Source of the DNA: Apteryx mantelli | Taxonomy: Eukaryota; Chordata; Aves; Apterygiformes; Apterygidae | Direction: 5' to 3' | NCBI RefSeq assembly: GCF_036417845.1 | Contig: NC_089985.1 | Span: 30,772,583-30,836,582, forward strand | Length of the DNA stretch: 64,000 nt | Shown here: positions 42,734 through 57,962 of the stretch, in pieces | How the letters are laid out: the number at the start of each line of letters is the position of its first letter | Position numbering within the stretch: position 1 is the stretch's first letter | Program-made: the position numbers and the translations under genes | Notes under the pieces: generated by a model | What the model was told of the DNA's origin: nothing | The model's database searches: none | The model's input: the letters and a program-made list of their open reading frames with translations, nothing else

Positions 42734-43217
42734 GGCTGGGGGTGGTGGCCGTGGCCCCCTCCCCGAAGGCGGATGCTGCGTGCGCGTGCCTGCGGGGAGG
42801 CCCCTGCCTCATCGGCCTGCCGTTACCCCCGTGTGCCAGCCACGGCCCCTCCATGGGGGCAGTTGAACCCCCAGCACCATCCCGGCTCTGCAGGGCAGGG
42901 GCTGGCGTGGGGCTGCCCCATGGCTCCTGCCAGCGGCAGGCACCTCGGCCCTCCTGCGGTCTCCGGCTCCCCTGACCTCTCCGGGCTGGGAGGCGGCAGG
43001 AGGAAGGGGCCGTGGGGTGGCAGGCTGGGGCCCCCGGCACCCCCCAAAGCAGGAGGGGAGCAGCCAGCGCCTCAGGGCGGTGCGTGGGGGCCACGGGCGG
43101 GGGCAGCATGCCAGGGCCGGGGGCACCAGTGACTTTTGTACATTTGAATGTCTGACCCTTTTTTTGAGCGTATGTTGAATGCAGCATTCGGTCGTAGAGA
43201 CCAGGGTTTTTGTATTT

Positions 43218-43223
43218 AATAAA
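43218..43223 (+). terminator. B4GALT2: Poly(A) signal AATAAA of B4GALT2
   Basis: A canonical AATAAA lies 1.22 kb after the stop, within an A/T-rich run unlike the GC-rich UTR before it. A 13-base G run starts about 25 bp downstream and is likely beyond the cleavage site. Confidence 0.85.
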
Positions 43224-43373
43224 AGTTTCAAAAGTTCAGAGGGTTCCCTGGGGGGGGGGGGGAGGGCCAGGGTCGCCTCTGGGGCCCTTGGTTTGCTTCG
43301 GGCGCCTGCCTGGGGCCGGGGCAGCCCCAGCCCACGCCATGTGCCAGCCCCGCCGTGGGCCTGCCCCACGCCT

Positions 43374-43510
43374 GCCCCATGCCAGCCCTATGCGATCTCC
43401 ATGTGGGCCTGCCCCACGCCTGCCCCATGCCAGCCCTATGCAATCTCCATGTGGGCCCCATACCTGCCCCATGCCAGCCCTATGCGATCTCCATGTGGGC
43501 CCCATACCTG
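43374..43510 (+). repeat. Tandem repeat of about 3 units (44-48 bp) upstream of CCDC24
   Basis: Three copies of 'tgccccatgccagccctatg' followed by 'c(g/a)atctccatgtgggcc' occur in a row. Units differ in length because of variable 'tgccccacgcc' or 'ccatacc' ends. The array lies between the B4GALT2 poly(A) signal and the CCDC24 promoter. Confidence 0.85.
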
Positions 43511-43559
43511 GCCCATAGCTGCCCCATAGCTGCCCTCTGCGCCCCTCTGCCTGCCCCAC

Positions 43560-43667
43560 AGCGGCTGCGGCCGCCGCGGCCCCTTTAAGGAGCGGGGCGG
43601 GGCGTCGCCATGGAGACGGGGGAGTTTACGGCGGCCGCGCAGGCCTGCTGCGGCCCGGCCTGCGCGG
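43560..43667 (+). promoter_or_regulatory. CCDC24: CCDC24 CpG promoter and probable non-coding first exon, with RFX X-box
   Basis: A short CpG-rich segment with a GC box (ggggcggggc) contains GTCGCCATGGAGAC at 43604-43617, a close match to the RFX X-box consensus. A GT donor at 43668 can splice to the acceptor at 44147-44148. The ATG inside the X-box (43610) is out of frame with CCDC24 after that splice, so it is not the CCDC24 start. Confidence 0.65.
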
Positions 43668-43789
43668 GTCGGTGGGGCGGGGTGTGGGCTGGGCTGGGGG
43701 TAGGGGTTGGGGGTGTGGGATGTGGGGCAGGGTGTGGGGAAGGGGTCGGAGGGGTGCAGGGGGCTGTGGGGCAGTGGGGGGGGTGGGGG

Positions 43790-43945
43790 CAGCACATGGG
43801 GACAGGAATATGGGGGGCCCGTGGGGCAGGGGGTTGTGGGGAGCCACGCATGGGGACAGGAGGGGGAGGCCCGTGGGGCAGGGGGTTTGTGGGGGGCTGC
43901 ACATGGGGACAGGAATATGGGGGGCCCATGGGGCAGCGTGGGGGG
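43790..43945 (+). repeat. G-rich tandem repeat in CCDC24 intron 1
   Basis: About three degenerate units of 50-60 bp contain 'catggggacaggaatatggg' and 'ggcccgtggggcaggggg'. G-runs of four or more dominate the plus strand, so G-quadruplex formation is possible. Confidence 0.75.
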
Positions 43946-44081
43946 GGTGGGAGGCAGGAGTCGGGGAGGGCTGGCCATCATGTGGGGCTGGAGTGGGCTG
44001 GGGGGCAGCGCAAACTCCAGCCGTGGCGTGTGGGGAGGTTGAGTTGCTTCTGCCCAGGGGGTGCAGCAGGATCGGGGGGGG

Positions 44082-44096
44082 CCCTAACCCTAACCC
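44082..44096 (+). repeat. Short interstitial telomeric motif
   Basis: CCCTAACCCTAACCC, two and a half vertebrate telomere units, lies in CCDC24 intron 1 next to G and C runs. Chance is quite possible at this length. Confidence 0.6.
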
Positions 44097-44163
44097 ACCC
44101 CCCCCAGCCCCCAGCCCCACACTGCCCTGACCCCTCACTGCCCCACAGCCGTGGGGCTGCCCT

Positions 44164-47100
44164 ATGCTCCCGCGCCGGGGGGCCCCGGGGTGGCCCTCGC
44201 TGTGGGGGCTGCTGGAGGAGCGGGTGCCCCCCGGGGAGTGCCCGGCCGTGCGGCGCATGCTGGGCGAGGAGGCCGTGGAACGCAGCCTGGAGCTGCACGC
44301 CGAGGTGGGCCCCCTCCCACCACCCCAGCCCCAACCCCCCCCACTGCGGGCCGCTGGCCCTGGCGCCATGGGGGGCTGCCCCCTGCCACCTGGCCCCCCA
44401 TGCCCCGCAGGTGGCAGTCCTGCAGGAGCTGTGGCAGGAACGTCGCACTGACAGCCTTGGGGACCCCGCGCGTGGGACCGGCTCGCAGGCCCTCCTGGCT
44501 GCGCCCCCCCAGCTCAGGGAGCTGGTGAGAGGGGAGATCCGGCTGCTGCTGCTCGGCCTCCAGCAACGGGCGGCCCAGGAGGGCAGGTATGTGGGCACAG
44601 CCCGGCCGGGGGGGGCTGCCCCGCACCCCATGGCCGAGCTGGGGTTTGGGGCTGCACTGCAACAGAGCTGGGCTTGGGGGGCTGCCCCAGCACCCTGTGG
44701 TGCTGGGATTTGGGGCAGCCCTGGTGCCTCCCCATAGGGCACTGCAATCTGTGTGTGCTGGGGGTGCCTGTCCCCCTCCTGGCCAAGAGCCTGCCCCCAG
44801 GTTCCCGCTGGCGGGCACCTGGGTACTGGGGGACTAGGGCAGGGGCCTGTCCCCACGGCTGCCCTTCCTCCCCGGCCACAGGCTGGGGTGCAGCAGTGCT
44901 TATGGGGCAGGCTGTCCCCCATCCACCCCCTTTCCTGGGTGCAGTGCCAGCCAGATGCCCCTGGAGGGCCGTGGCCCTTCCTGCGCAGGGTGCAGACGGG
45001 ACAGGGACACCCATGAGGAACATGGAGCGGACGGGGGACTCAGGCCTCTTGTTCCCACTTGCTCAGCATCACCCCAGGGTGGCAGAAGCCCTTCAGCCCC
45101 CCAAGCACGAGGGCTGTGAGCACCCGCCATGGGTGGTGGTGGGGTCTGTGCCCCAGCTCAGGGCAGGGACCTCACCCAGCGTCTCCTGCAGGGATGGAGG
45201 CAGGGCTGTGGCCAGGTACAGCCCCCACGTGGTCAGCTTTGCCATGGAGGGGACTGCGGGAACGAGGCAAGACATACTCTCGCAGGACAGCATGACTCCC
45301 AGGTGGGTCTCCATACTGCTCAGCACCCATGGGCCATATCCACCTACAGCCGCAGGCCCCCTGCCATATCCCTGGGCGGGCTGCTGGGAGCAGAGGCTCC
45401 CTGGCCCCCTGCCCTGCCTGCAGTGGGCCAGACTCGGCAGTGCCCTCACAGGGAGTGCTGTTTGCCCCTGCTCCCCCAGCTCGGCCTTGGGGCTGGCCCA
45501 GCGTCTGGACTCCTTCAGAGACAAGCTGAACATCACCCACCTGCCCCAAGTGCTGCCCCAGCTCCGGTAAGTGAGCAGCTGGCAGGGTCCCTGTCCCCTC
45601 ACTGGGGCTGTGCTCCCATTTCCTGCTGAGCCACTGTGCTGGCTGCAGCACAGATCCTGCACCCCTTTCTGCCCTCAGGGCTGGTGTCTGGGCAAGGCTG
45701 TGTCAGAGATACTGGATGTTGTGTGGTCAGTGGGGGACAGGCACTGTGTTTGGGCTGGTGTCTGGGCCAGGATGCCGGGGTTCTCCTCCGTGCCACGCAG
45801 GACACTTGCTCTGAGCCTTGTTTCCCCCTGGGGCATTCCCTGCACCCTGAGAAAGCTCAAGACCCCACGCACACCCCGAGCAGCACCTTGCCCTGGGCTT
45901 CCTGCTGAGCCAACACCATGTCCTAGGAGGGGTGCAGGGGGATGCCTGCTTTGGGGCAGACCCCTTCCCTGCGCTGGACACAAATTACTGTCCATCTCTA
46001 CCCTAGGTCCATGCTGGAAGAGGAGTGCCATGACCTGGAGAAACACATCGCCCACCTCCAGGTGAGTCCTGTGCTCTGTGCATGCGCCGAGGACTTGGCC
46101 CAACTGTCATTTGGCTGGGGGTCTGCCCCACTTCTGTGCCGTACAGTGGATGATGATGACCCCACAGGCTCTTATCCCAAAGCAGAGCCTGGCGGTGCTG
46201 AGCCAGCAGATGGGGAGAGGCTGGGGAGGGACAGAGAAGATGCTGGGGACCTGAACACCTGGGTTCTCTCCACTGCTGGGGGAGGAGATGCATGGGGTGA
46301 TGAGGGGGTCTGAGAGCTGGATGCTTGGGTCTTGTGCCCAGCCCCAATTTGCAAGGTGGCAGTGCTCTCCATTGGGAGCCCCAGGCCTTGTGTGTCACTG
46401 GTGTGGGACTGTTGTTCAGTTCTCCTCCTGCCCCCCTGCCAGGGAGACCCCTGGGAGAGGGGCAGGAGCGTCTGACTCTGCCTGTCCCCAGCGCTGCCTG
46501 GAGGAGGAACACTGTGCTGCCATGAGGCCGCAGGCACCGGAGCCCACCCTGGCAGGTAAGGGGACTGCATGGGGAGCAGAGCAGGGCACACAGGCGAGGC
46601 ACCTGTGCAAGCCAGGGCTCACACTCAGTTCTGGACATCTGCTGGTGTCAGGAGAGGTGGGGACCCCATGCTGTGCCCTGCATGAAGTGTGGGATGGATA
46701 CGCTCTCCTGCACCTGGCCTGATGCTCCTTCCTCCTCGCGTCCCTCCCCACAGAGCTGCATGACCAGAGGAGAGCCATGGAGCAGGACTTGCAGCTGGGC
46801 CCCTGGCCCACATGCCCCAGCCTCTCCCCGGAGGTGAAGAGCCCTGACCAGCGACCCAGGTAAGCGCTGGGGCCTTTCCTTGCAGGGCCCTGCTGAGATC
46901 AGGGCCTGGGATGCCGACAGTGCTCTCTGCCCTGGCACCAAATCGTGCCAGGTGCTCGGGGCTGCCCTGGGCAACCCCCGCTTAACTCTGCTCTCCCTGC
47001 AGATCCCCGCTGCGCCCGGGCAGCCCCTTGGGAGCTGCAGCAGGACCTGGTTCTCTGTCCCCGTTGGGAGCCAGTGCACCAGCCCAAAGGAGCCCTGCAG

Positions 47101-47336
47101 AGGGTTTGAGTCCCTGCGTATGGGGTTGGCCAGCCAACCATGTCACCCGCCAGGACCTGGCCGCGCCGTCCTCCCAGAGCCCTGCCTGGCCTCCTGCCTG
47201 GCCGCGCTCGCTCCTCCAGCCAGGGATTGTGGGGTGTGGCCCCCCCTTCCTGCCCTCCCCGCCCTCGGTGCTGCCCCCTCCTCGCTCAGCCCTGGGGCGC
47301 CACCGGAGGCTCCTGCCCTGCAAGGGGCCCAGCTAG
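44164..47336 (+). CDS. CCDC24: Coiled-coil domain-containing protein 24 (complete, 8 coding exons, 357 aa)
   Basis: CCDC24 is a poorly characterised vertebrate coiled-coil protein. Exons: 44164-44304, 44411-44586, 45192-45302, 45480-45566, 46007-46061, 46492-46555, 46754-46859, 47003-47336. All phases join. Recognisable family blocks are [46 protein letters not shown], the helical [19 protein letters not shown], and [14 protein letters not shown]. Human CCDC24 has 307 aa. The excess lies in the Pro-rich last exon, whose end ([11 protein letters not shown]) still resembles the mammalian tail. The start Met opens an N-terminus shaped like human MLRHSPSLWELVEEHV. The promoter X-box hints at expression in ciliated cells, which is inference. 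Gene identity rests on weak but ordered similarity plus its place between B4GALT2 and SLC6A9. Confidence 0.88.
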
Positions 47337-47711
47337 GGCAAGACACCCAGCGCGTGCATGGGGAAAGGCCAGCTGCCCTCTCTGCTCCGTGAGATGCTCG
47401 CTGGACCCCTGCAGGGACTACGTTCTTCCCCAGCAAGGCAAGCCCCTGTCCCCCATGCGCTGGCTTAGCCCTGGGCTGGATTTTATAGGTCTGAACAGGG
47501 CAAGGGCTGCTGGCCACTGGGTGGGGGCAAGGGCAGGAGCCAGGGCCTGGAGCATTCCCTGGGGCCCACCCTGGCTGCTTAGTGCCAGCGTTGAGCATCC
47601 AAAGGGGAAAGGGTGCACCCAGGGGAAATAGGTCCCCCACTGTCCCTCTGAATTCCCCCTAGCTCCCCAAAGAAGGGCACAGCGGGACACGGACTCAGGA
47701 ATATAAATCTC

Positions 47712-47717
47712 ATTAAA
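47712..47717 (+). terminator. CCDC24: Probable poly(A) signal ATTAAA of CCDC24
   Basis: ATTAAA, the commonest variant signal, sits in an isolated A/T-rich patch 376 bp after the CCDC24 stop. TATAAA is 9 bp upstream. Orientation favours the plus-strand gene. Confidence 0.6.
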
Positions 47718-48569
47718 GTCTAGGATACTTTAGAACTCTACACCGGGAGAGACACTGGCACAGGCAGCGCTACCCAGGGACGCGCGCGTTATTGCTAACA
47801 ATTAGAGGTGAACGGTAGCGTCGTGACACATGGGGCAGGGCACAGGCACCATGCGGGAAACTGCGCCTCTCCACGGCGTCGCACAGGGGGCTCGGGACTG
47901 GGCCACGGGAGCTGGAACATCCTGCTGGGGCTCAGCACCCTGCCGCCCGCTGCCCCTGGGGCCTGGTGCTTTCCGTGTCCCCTCCAAGCCACGCTGTGTC
48001 CGTACGGAAGCCATGTGGCTCCAGACCCTGGCAGGGGAGCATGGTGCTGGCTGGGAGGGGACAAGCTGGGGTGGGAAGGGTCCCACCCCATCCTCCCCAA
48101 ATCAAGAGCTAGAGCCAAGAGACTGTAGCTGGAAGACAGATTTTAGACCGCTCGGCTTTGCCCAGTGCATCCTGCTCCACTAATACTGGTTGGAGACCAA
48201 GTGTCCCCCAGATGGCTCGGAGTGAGTGGGCTGGCTCAGCCCCTCCGTGTCTCCTCTGGTATCTCTCGTTAGCAGCAGCTGGGGGGGGCAGTCCATCCTG
48301 CTCTCCCTTAGCACCATGGAAGGTCCCCCCCTGCCTGTGCCAAGGCTGTCAGGGAGAGCTGGGCCCTGTCCTTACCCTGTCACCTCCAGCCAGGCCTGAA
48401 GTGCTCCTCAGCCCTCCTGCCCCACCACGGGGCAGGGAGCAGCATGGAGCCGTGCCCATGCTGCTTACAGCTGTGCCCAGCTTTGCTGGTGCTGCCTGGC
48501 CACCCATGTGGGCACCCACAGCCCCCCAGCAGGGTGCTGTGGTGTGGGGGCTGATGGGGGGGTACAGTG

Positions 48570-48755
48570 CTATATATATGGGGATGGGGGGGCATACTGT
48601 GGGTGTGTGCACACACACAGCACGCCTCCTGCATGGCCACGGGGTACCGTGTGTGTGCATGCACACGTGCACAGTGTATGTGTCCATCCCATGTGTGTAG
48701 CGTGTCTGCAAGGGACACACACACACACACACACGCGCGCGCGTGCACACGTGTG
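48570..48755. repeat. TG/CA and CG alternating microsatellites
   Basis: Interrupted 'tgtgtg', 'cacaca' and 'gcatgcacacgtgcac' runs end in an uninterrupted alternating purine-pyrimidine tract at about 48716-48753 (CA repeats, then CG repeats, then 'tgcacacgtgtg'). The tract has Z-DNA-forming character. Confidence 0.85.
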
Positions 48756-49516
48756 CCTAAGTGCTCATCTCTTGTGCTGTGAGGTCCTGCGGCTGGTGCA
48801 GGCAGCAGCTGTTCGCGGCGCTTACCCATCTCCCTGTGCCAGCCCCGCTCTTGGCACCGTCCCAGCCATGCATGGCCACCCATGGGACCCTGCAGGCTCT
48901 GAGCCACAGCTGGTACCCAGCTGGGGGTGTGTGTGTGTGGGGAGGGGGGTCCGTGTAGTGCCAACCCCTCCACAACTGCCCTGTGCACACATAGCCCGGG
49001 GTACGGGTCAGCCGCAGGCAGAACCGAATCCTGAAAACAGTTGTGCGCCGTTCCGGGGCAGGCAGCACCCTGGGGTAGCCAGGCACCCACCTGCCCCGGG
49101 CCCAGACCTGACCTGACACCCTCTCTACCTGCACGCCAGGAGGGTGCTGGGCCCGCTGGGGCCCTCCGCATCAGTGTGGCAGGGGGCCAGGAGCCAGATG
49201 GTGCTCCCGCCCCCCCCCAGCCCCGGGCCGCTCGCCCCGCAGGGCAGGGCCCCTGCAAAGTGCCTCTGGCTCCTGGCCCTCCTGGGGCTGGGCCCCCTCC
49301 TCTCTTGTCCCAGCGTCGCATCCAATGGTTACCGTAAACACGAGGGTTAACAAACGCCACGGGGGGGGTTAACCGGAGAGGAGGTAGGGGGTCTCGGGGA
49401 CAGGCGCTGAGAGCCCCCCGCAGTCCGGTGCAGCCCGGAGCCAGGCTCCGCCAGCGGAAGGTGCTAAAGTGTCACCGCGCGGGAGGGGTTAGAGGGGGTG
49501 CGGGGACGGCAGGGGG

Positions 49517-54974
<5,458 letters not shown>

Positions 54975-55364
54975 CGGAGGGCCGAGAGCCGCGCCGTGGG
55001 GCCTGGCGGCCCTCCGCATCCTGCCCCATGCCGCGCGGCGCGCGCCCCGGGAGGTGCCGGCGAGGGGGAGGGCAGCGCGGCGGCCCCCCCGCCCCGCGCC
55101 GGCCCGATGAATAGCTCTCCCCCGGAGCCCGGCCGCGGCGAAGGAAGAGCCTGCAACTCATACAAAGCAGGCCCGGGCGCCCGAGCACAAAGCGGCCTCT
55201 GTTCCCGATCCCCCACCCCTCGCGCCCGGCACAGGAGGCCCCGGCTGGGTGGCCGCCGGCCGTGCTTGGGGGGGGGGGGGGGGGGGATCGCCAGACCCCC
55301 GGCTCACCCAGCAAAGCAGAGCGGGGAGTGGGGGGCGGTGATTGGAGCAGGTGGGGGGGTGCCC

Positions 55365-55400
55365 AGACGCCTGGGTTCCCGTCCCGGCTCTCGCTAGTGG
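55365..55400 (+). repeat. CORE-SINE (MIR)-like fragment
   Basis: 'acgcctgggttcccgtcccg' followed by 'gctctcgctagtgg' resembles the tRNA-derived and core part of MIR-type elements. Very short, so low confidence. Confidence 0.35.
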
Positions 55401-56599
55401 CAGGGGCTGGGGGGGAAATGGGGGGGGGGGGGGGTCGAGCCCAGCTGCCGGTTCGAGTCCCTCGTGGTGCAGCACGCTCTGGGCACAGCGGTGAGGCAGG
55501 ACGCACGGCGTGAAGGGGGCGACCCGGCGCGGTGAGCATGGCGGGTGCCCACGGCAGGGTGCACCCAGCCCAGCTGCCGGCAGTGGACGGGCCCTGCAGG
55601 GCGGGCGTCCTGCCCTGGCGCGGGTCCTGCTCCCGGCCCCGAGCAAGGAGGCAAAGCCTGGGCTGGGCACGTGCCAAGGGCGCCACGCTCCCAGCTGTGC
55701 CACGGGCAGGGAGTCCCCACCAGGGGACGGGACCCCCTGCCCAGCCACCCCTTGCCATGGCCAGGCTCCGCTTCGGGGCGAGAATGGGCACTTTGTTCCG
55801 CACCGGCGGCACAATGCGAGCTCACACCGGGCACCAACAACGGCGCCACGGGCCCGGCACCCCCGGCGGAGACAGCGCCCGGCGCACCGCAGCCCTGTCC
55901 CAGCGCCGCCCTGGGCTGGCACTGACGTCCTGCGGGGACGGTGCCCAGCTCCGGCAGGCTGGGCCAGGGGCAGGTGGCATTTCGGGGAGCCGCTAGCGCT
56001 TGGAGCGAGGGTGCTGTGCAGCCCCCTGCGCCCCGAGCAAAGAGGAGTCGCACGGAGCCACTCTCCCGCTGCAGCCGCCCTGCTGCACACACGCACACTC
56101 GCCCTATGCCCCCCGCACACGCATGCACCCCCCCCCCCCCGCCCCATGCACGTGCGCGCCCCGCGCTCGCTAACGAGTGGGCCGCAAATGGGAGCCGTCG
56201 CTTCGGATCTGCTCACGCCGCCGGGGCCGGGCAGCAGGCGCGGTGCACCTAACCGTGTCATTCGATTAGGCCGGCACAGCCGGGACGCCATGCGTGGGTA
56301 CGCCGGCGCAGCCCTGCCAAGCAAAGCCATCTGCTGCGAGCGGGGCCTGCACGCGCCGGGGGCCGCGGCGGGGGGGAAGAGGGCTCGGCGGCACGGGCGG
56401 CTCCGTGCCCGTGCGGAGGGGCCACCTCCTGCCGGGCTGGGCTACCCCGGGCAGCCCGGCTGCAGACGGCTTGGGCTGGGCTATAGGGGGTGCAGCTGGG
56501 ACCTGGGGGGTGGGATTTATTGTGGGTGCTGCAGGGGGCCGGGACCCATGCGGGGACCTCGGGGTGGTGGGGGTGACGCTGGCACTGTCCCTGCGCCAC

Positions 56600-56700
56600 T
56601 CACTTGGGCAGGCTAATCCGATCACGAAGCCTCTGATTAAGCCACTGGGATGCACGCACTAACGAGCCTCCTGCTCAGCCTAATGAGCAGCGTGGCCATG
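56600..56700. promoter_or_regulatory. Candidate regulatory island with homeodomain-type sites
   Basis: Within very GC-rich sequence this patch holds 'ggctaatccgatcac' (TAATCC, an OTX/PITX-type core), 'ctctgattaagcc' and 'cagcctaatgagcag'. Function is inferred only from motif clustering and base composition. Confidence 0.25.
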
Positions 56701-57744
56701 GGGGGGCGAGGGGGAGGCGCTGCAGCCTCCCTGGCGAGGGGGGCACCCCGCACGGCCCCCGCTTCGGCCCAGAGCCCCCGTGCTCTGAGCGACCTCCTGC
56801 CATCCCAAAGCCAAGGGCCACCTTGCTCCCTCCACCGGGCTAGAGGCACAGCCTGCCCTCACTCATGGCCCCGTGTGCCAGCGTGGACCCCCACGGCTGG
56901 CAGGACACCCAGGCCTGGATAGCAAATGCTCTGGCTGCTTGGCACCTGTGCAATGAGTGTGCCAGGCCTCTGGCACTCCACTCCCAGGACTCTCCGCGGT
57001 GCAGGGCTCAGGCACGCTTGTCCCCAATGGGGGGGTGGCCAAATGTGTGCCCGTGCGTGCACAAGCACACACACGTGTGCACACGCTTGCCTGCTCAGAT
57101 GCTGGCTTGGTGCAAGCTTTTCCGGAGGCCCCCCAGCCCGGGAAGGTCGCCCTGCCCTTTACACTCATTAACTGTCCGGCTTCTCAGCCCGCGCGGCCGG
57201 GGGGGCTCGGCTGCACCACAGAGCCGGGGAGCCACGGGGAGCCCAGGCGTCCGAGCCATCTCGGGCAGTGCCCAGCGTGGCCGAGCGGCCCCGGCTGAGC
57301 GGGTGACGATTGCCAACCCCACAGCGGCCCCGTCCCTAGTTCACATATGGGGCTGGGGTCCAACCTGGCACCGGGCTGCGAATGGGGAGCCACCCCCAGC
57401 TGCACCCCTGCGAGGACACAGCCTCTGCGGGGGCGCCTGCTCCCCCCTCCCCAAATTGGCCGTGCTTGTGCTCCCTTGCAGGCCCAGGAGCTGCCTGGTG
57501 TGGGGACGGGAGGGCACGTTGGGGGGGGGGAGGGGGCGAAGGTGCCCCCTGCACCCACGATCCCCTGCCGTGACCCTGCCACACATCAGCCAAAGCAAGA
57601 GGTGCCCGGGTGCAAGCGCGCCGGGCGAAGCCACAGCACCCCGTGGGGCACCAGCCCCCCCCCCCCAGTCCGGGGTGCCAGGCTCGGGAGGAGGGCTGGG
57701 AGCGGGGGTGGGGGGGCAATGCCAGCGTAGGGTGCCAAAACCCC

Positions 57745-57890
57745 CTGATGTCGTCAGCTGACGTCACGGCCCTTCGCCATGGCAATGGGGCTGCAGCGGC
57801 TGCCAGGCTGCGCGGCTGGGCGAGGCGGGCGCTGCCAGGAGGTATAAATAGATGCTAATTAAATGTTGCTTAAATAACCACTTTCCCAAG
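57745..57890. promoter_or_regulatory. Candidate promoter or enhancer: CRE, X-box half site, TATA, homeodomain site
   Basis: A perfect CRE palindrome TGACGTCA lies at 57759-57766, followed by 'ttcgccatggcaatgg', and TATAAATAG at 57843-57851, about 80 bp further on the plus strand. Next come 'gctaattaaatg' and 'gcttaaataacc'. The AT patch stands out from about 75% GC flanks. TATA orientation points right, away from SLC6A9, so an enhancer or an unannotated transcript are both possible. Confidence 0.45.
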
Positions 57891-57962
57891 GCTTCCCGGG
57901 GGGCCCGGCAGGGCAGGAGGCCTGGGGCAGGGCAGCCCTGGCTCCCGAGAGGCCTCCGGGGG

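Larger units (their letters stand above)
47337..49516. other. Convergent 3' UTR region of CCDC24 (+) and SLC6A9 (-)
   Basis: The two genes run tail to tail. A plus-strand poly(A) signal lies at 47712. On the minus strand no canonical AATAAA was found; the weak variant AATAAC occurs near 47785, which would give SLC6A9 a 3' UTR of about 1.7 kb. The stretch also contains the CA/TG microsatellites of 48570-48755. Large open frames (for example 326 codons on the minus strand at 48380-49360) have repeat-like composition and are not supported as genes. Confidence 0.55.
54975..57700. other. GC-rich 5' flank of SLC6A9
   Basis: CpG-rich near 54975-55250, consistent with an internal SLC6A9 promoter (GlyT1a-like). 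It contains G19 at 55268-55286, another G run near 55421 and a C run near 56129. A MIR-like patch lies at 55365-55400. No further coding exon with a recognisable match was seen on either strand. Long open frames follow from the lack of A/T. Confidence 0.55.

Noticed and set aside
43610-43667. ATG in the CCDC24 promoter as a possible start codon
   Set aside because: Spliced to the acceptor at 44148 it is out of frame with the conserved CCDC24 sequence. It is part of the X-box and at best an upstream frame.
48380-49360. 326-codon minus-strand frame beyond the SLC6A9 stop
   Set aside because: It lies in the SLC6A9 3' UTR, runs through CA/TG microsatellites (His-Thr repeats) and has no known match.
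55450-55475. tRNA T-arm-like 'ggttcgagtccc'
   Set aside because: Upstream sequence is a poly-G run and cannot form D or anticodon arms. The A-box is absent.
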